Source of the DNA: Myoxocephalus aenaeus
Lineage: Eukaryota; Chordata; Actinopteri; Perciformes; Cottidae
Length of the DNA: 64,000 nt
Assembly: GCA_038501785.1 (NCBI GenBank)
Contig: JBAMJR010000053.1
Span: 8,971,501-9,035,500 of the forward strand
Direction of reading: 5' to 3'
A program made the position numbers and the translations under genes. This document shows positions 62,223 to 64,000 of the stretch, piece after piece; the stretch's first letter is position 1, and each line of letters begins with the position of its first letter. Under the pieces are notes generated by a model. That model ran no database searches. It was not told the origin of the DNA and saw only the letters and a list, made by a program, of their open reading frames with translations.

Positions 62223-64000
62223 ACTTTTCTCAAATCCAAGCATTTATCCAAGCATTTATCAACACTTTTATAACCACTTTAAGCAAAGCCAGTACTGGAT
62301 ATTGAACTCCAATAATAGCTGCACCTCTTAAATTATAGTCCTCGGAAGGGCTTTTGGTGTAGCTAGGTTCTCTAGAGCCTGATGTTTAAGTGAGTTCATG
62401 GGAATAAACAACAATAATAACCTCACCACTACAGGACAGATTTAGCAGAGCTGTGAGATGACATATAAGAGCAGCTGTGCCAGCAAGGTATTTGTTTCGT
62501 GTTCCAATGCTGTTTGGGTAAGGACTAGATCCCAAGTGATTTTAAGGAGGATTATGGTACTTAAAGAATAAACAGCAATGGGCAATGTTTTTAATTGGCC
62601 TGTGATGTGCGTCAGCGTGTGAATAAAGTGGTAATTGGAACTAAATAAGATGTTCAGGGAGCACAGACTTTTTGGAAGCATATTTTCAGTCTAATTGAAC
62701 TATCAAGTTAGGGTTAAAACCTGGTTAAAGATATGTGCACAATATACTCTCATGTTTAAAGCATGCACACCAAGTATACAATTATAAAAACACAAAATAC
62801 ACATTCCAAGACAGTTTCTCTGTTAAGTCTGCAACATGAAATGTCTGCACAAGCCACTCAACCCTTTCTGACATGCCTTGGTAAACCCCTGCCCCATTAC
62901 CATGCATTATGCATAGGCCTGCCTCTTAAATCCCATAAATGTAAAAGCTTCCCTTGAAATAGAAGATGTTACACTGGTGCCTTGTCACAGTGACATTTTA
63001 ACTACGTAGATACATTTAGCTCACGTAACTGTGTTAGAATTACGATCAGACATTTCCAACAATAATTTCTTGAGGGGGATTTTTCATCAGCGTTGTCATT
63101 TTGTCCAATTAAAAACACAATATAACCATGCCAGTTGATTCTTTTCTAATTTAGTTGTAGAAATAAAATATTGCAGCAAACAACAATTAATATGAATTAT
63201 TTTCTTTGTCTTACAGAAAGAATGGCTTTGCCTCAGCTGTCAGACCCAAAGAGCCATGTCGGGCCAGCTGGGAGAAATGCCACCTCCATCCATGGTTTCC
63301 CCACAGAAGCAACCACCTTCTCCTGCTCCCTCTTCCACCCCTGTCCCTGCTGCTGTAGATAGCAAACCTGTAGTAGAGGCATCAGACCTAACCCCACCAG
63401 CTCCTGATACCAAGGTAGTACCCGAAACCCCTCCCACACTTGATGCATTCATTTCACCTCATCATGATGCCCCTCTTTCCGTTAGTGCCCCTCCTCCTGA
63501 TAGCACCCATCAGGAAACACCACAGTCAAAAGAACAAAAAGAACCAATAGCAGCTGAACCAGTGTTTGAGCATATAATTCAACCAGAACAACAAGTTTCA
63601 ATTTCAGACAGTGTAGCTCAAGGTATCCCTCCAATCCCAGCAGTCAAGCAACAACAGAACAGCTCTGAGGAAAGAACAGAGGACCCTCACCCTGAGACAG
63701 GGCCATCTGCTACTAATCAACAAAGTGCAACTGTCAGTGAAATACCAGCAGTTGAGCAACAACAGAGTAGCTCTGAGAAAGCATCAGAGGGTCATCCTCA
63801 CTCTGAGATAGAGCCATCTAATGTTGAACAACAAGCACAGAGTGCACCTGTCAGTGAAATCCCAGCAGTTGAGCCACAACAAAGTAGCTCTGAGAATGTG
63901 GCAGAGGACTTTTCTCCCGCTGTGGAAAGTGAGACACAAAATATATTGACTTATACAGGTTTAGACGAGACAGTCCCTGCTGAGGTAGAAACAGAGCCAA
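43813..64000 (+). CDS. pclo: Piccolo, 5' part of the gene (4 exons in window, continues beyond)
   Basis: Piccolo is a giant presynaptic active-zone scaffold. The N-terminus MGNEASLEGGEG and ELSEEQRRQLAAAMSRAQG match PCLO rather than bassoon. Exon 2 carries the Gly/Pro/Gln repeat region and the start of zinc finger 1; exon 3 completes finger 1 and starts finger 2; exon 4 completes finger 2 and runs off the window. Each finger is a double-zinc, eight-cysteine piccolo/bassoon type in which KEWLCLNCQ or KEWLCLSCQ follows the splice junction. About 1,094 codons are visible; vertebrate piccolos exceed 4,000 residues. PDZ and C2 domains lie beyond the window. I cannot say whether it is pcloa or pclob. 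Confidence 0.93.
44025..46117 (+). other. pclo: pclo intron 1
   Basis: A 2.1-kb intron, probably GC-AG, ending TGTTTTTCAG. I see no gene or strong repeat in it. Confidence 0.75.
46118..47357 (+). CDS. pclo: pclo exon 2: proline/glutamine repeats and first half of zinc finger 1
   Basis: The exon starts TSVSDTHQRSPQAG and includes GLSKSRTVDAF and FLSGANPLSAM, matching conserved PCLO motifs. It then has roughly 170 residues of GQGPPGQGPKPGQGPP-type repeats, and ends with CPLCKTTQLNIGSKDTPNYN, CTECKNQVCSLCGFSPPDSA. The donor is GCG|GTAAGT, phase 0. The repeat holds a 162-bp internal duplication. Long open frames in the other two + frames and on the minus strand are by-products of stop-poor repeat sequence. 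Confidence 0.95.
46560..47100 (+). repeat. pclo: Coding Gly-Gln-Gly-Pro-Pro repeat array
   Basis: Imperfect 15-30 bp units encoding GQGPPGQGPK-like decapeptides, with a longer 162-bp repeat starting at 46659 and again at 46821 (KSGQVPPGQGHPGQGPSQGQ). Confidence 0.95.
47358..48564 (+). other. pclo: pclo intron 2
   Basis: A 1.2-kb GT-AG intron splitting zinc finger 1. No conserved element is recognised. Confidence 0.88.
48565..49611 (+). CDS. pclo: pclo exon 3: end of zinc finger 1 and first half of zinc finger 2
   Basis: It starts in phase 0 with GKEWLCLNCQMQRAMGG after TGCATAG. It includes a duplicated motif, ESVTGKLFGGFGGLMESSKP and ESVAGKLFGGFGGLTESAKP, related to the single TGKLFGFGA motif of mammalian PCLO. 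It then has FGSSFLSSATNLVSG, Pro/Ser/Asp-rich spacer and an (AP)7-like stretch, and ends CPLCNVELNVGSADTPNYSF, CTKCKKTVCNLCGFNPTPHL, GE|GTAAGG. Confidence 0.96.
50896..51130 (+). repeat. Dispersed TAGCTTAGC-family repeat, copy 3
   Basis: TTAGCATGTTAGTTTAGCTT followed by TAAGACTGGAAAGAGGG; approximate ends. Confidence 0.7.
51875..51929. repeat. (GT)17 followed by G19
   Basis: A perfect GT tract to 51908, then GA and nineteen G at 51911-51929. Confidence 0.95.
53265..53500 (+). repeat. Dispersed TAGCTTAGC-family repeat, copy 4
   Basis: GGTTAGCTTAGCTTAGCATA then AAGACTGAAAACAGGGGGCT and AGCCTGGTTCTGTCC: the best-preserved copy in the window. Confidence 0.8.
56001..56130. repeat. Large imperfect hairpin, about 52-bp arms
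   Basis: Left arm 56001-56055 (AGCAATAAGGTACGAGAGGC...GTTCAAGGG) pairs with right arm 56079-56130 (CCCTTGAACTGTACATTATT...TACCTTATTGCT), with a 23-base loop and a few mismatches and gaps. Confidence 0.92.
56131..56895. mobile_element. Terminal-inverted-repeat element, class unassigned
   Basis: TATAATACGGGTA at the left and the complement of TACCCGTGTTATA at the right (56881) match at 12 of 13 positions. The element is about 0.77 kb and directly abuts the hairpin, which may be part of it. Reading frames at 56106-56450 (minus) and 56215-56493 (plus) show no known product. Confidence 0.6.
58549..58700. repeat. Dispersed teleost repeat with ACATACAAGGAATTTTACTT
   Basis: AATCAGAACCATTTATTGAAAG followed by CACATACAAGGAATTT and GTGCATAACAATAA matches, in order, a repeat I know as widespread in fish. 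Ends are approximate. Confidence 0.6.
60010..60070 (+). repeat. Fragment of the AGGGCTGTAACTAATGATT repeat
   Basis: AGGGCTGTAACTAATGATTG begins a common fish repeat; a complementary fragment lies at about 36500-36565. Confidence 0.6.
60340..60725 (+). repeat. Dispersed teleost repeat (ATGAAATTTGATACAG ... AGCATGTTAGC family)
   Basis: Ordered motifs CAATGAAATTTGATACAG, CTTTGGTGATCCCCTTAC, TGAGCATGTTAGCATTAGGC and CAAGTACAGCCTCACAGATG are characteristic of this percomorph repeat. A partial inverted copy is at 24640-24830. Confidence 0.8.
62173..62218. repeat. (GT)23 microsatellite
   Basis: A perfect GT repeat of 46 bases. Confidence 0.97.
63217..64000 (+). CDS. pclo: pclo exon 4: end of zinc finger 2 and acidic repeat region, open at the window end
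   Basis: It starts in phase 0 after CTTACAG with KEWLCLSCQTQRAMSGQLGE, completing zinc finger 2. The frame stays open for 261 codons to the last base and has no stop. It continues as Pro/Ser-rich sequence and then three imperfect repeats of about 38 residues, each starting IPAVKQQQNSSEE or SEIPAVEQQQSSSE, rich in Glu, Gln and Ser. In mammals this region of PCLO is also low-complexity and weakly conserved. Confidence 0.93.

Larger units (their letters stand above)
49612..63216 (+). other. pclo: pclo intron 3 (13.6 kb)
   Basis: GT-AG intron between the halves of zinc finger 2. It contains dispersed repeats (50896, 53265, 58549, 60010, 60340), a (GT)n-G19 tract (51875), a CT-rich patch near 54205, a hairpin plus terminal-repeat element (56001-56895) and (GT)23 at 62173. 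No separate gene is recognised. Confidence 0.8.

Overview
The window looks like nuclear DNA of a teleost fish, most likely a percomorph. Vertebrate genes with compact introns sit among very frequent dinucleotide microsatellites, hAT-type DNA transposons, solo LTRs and several short dispersed repeats that are commonplace in percomorph genomes. The organism call rests on family resemblance read by eye, not on a search.

Layout. (1) 1-24428: the 3' part of a class 3 semaphorin gene on the + strand, best matched to SEMA3A. Sixteen coding exons (5715-22353) cover the sema domain, PSI domain, furin-type cleavage site, Ig-like domain and basic tail. The exon with the start codon and signal peptide lies upstream of the window. 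A 3' UTR of about 2.1 kb ends at an AATAAA at 24411. (2) 24429-43812: an intergenic, repeat-rich stretch. It holds three solo LTRs of one family, each with a 4-bp target duplication. It also holds a 2.5-kb hAT element with a perfect 8-bp target duplication, minisatellites, a 42-base G run, and a two-exon C2H2 zinc-finger gene (30163-31992). (3) 43813-64000: the 5' end of piccolo (PCLO), a presynaptic active-zone scaffold, also on the + strand. Four coding exons are visible; exon 2 carries a Gly/Pro/Gln repeat, both zinc fingers are each split across an exon junction, and the fourth exon runs off the window end.

SEMA3A followed by PCLO on the same strand recalls the human chr7q21 order SEMA3A-SEMA3E-PCLO. 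No SEMA3E is seen between them here; the young-looking ZNF/transposon cluster occupies that gap.

The points most worth a second look are: two apparent +1 frameshifts in the semaphorin, both in homopolymers (C6 in exon 9, G8 in the last exon), the second cutting off a recognisable SEMA3A C-terminus still readable in the next frame; an unusually long low-complexity insert in that semaphorin tail; a hAT insertion exactly at a TATA box just upstream of the zinc-finger gene; a probable GC-AG first intron in piccolo; a 130-bp hairpin in piccolo intron 3; and a short unassigned exon-like ORF at 36237-36432. I see no CRISPR array, tRNA or rRNA.
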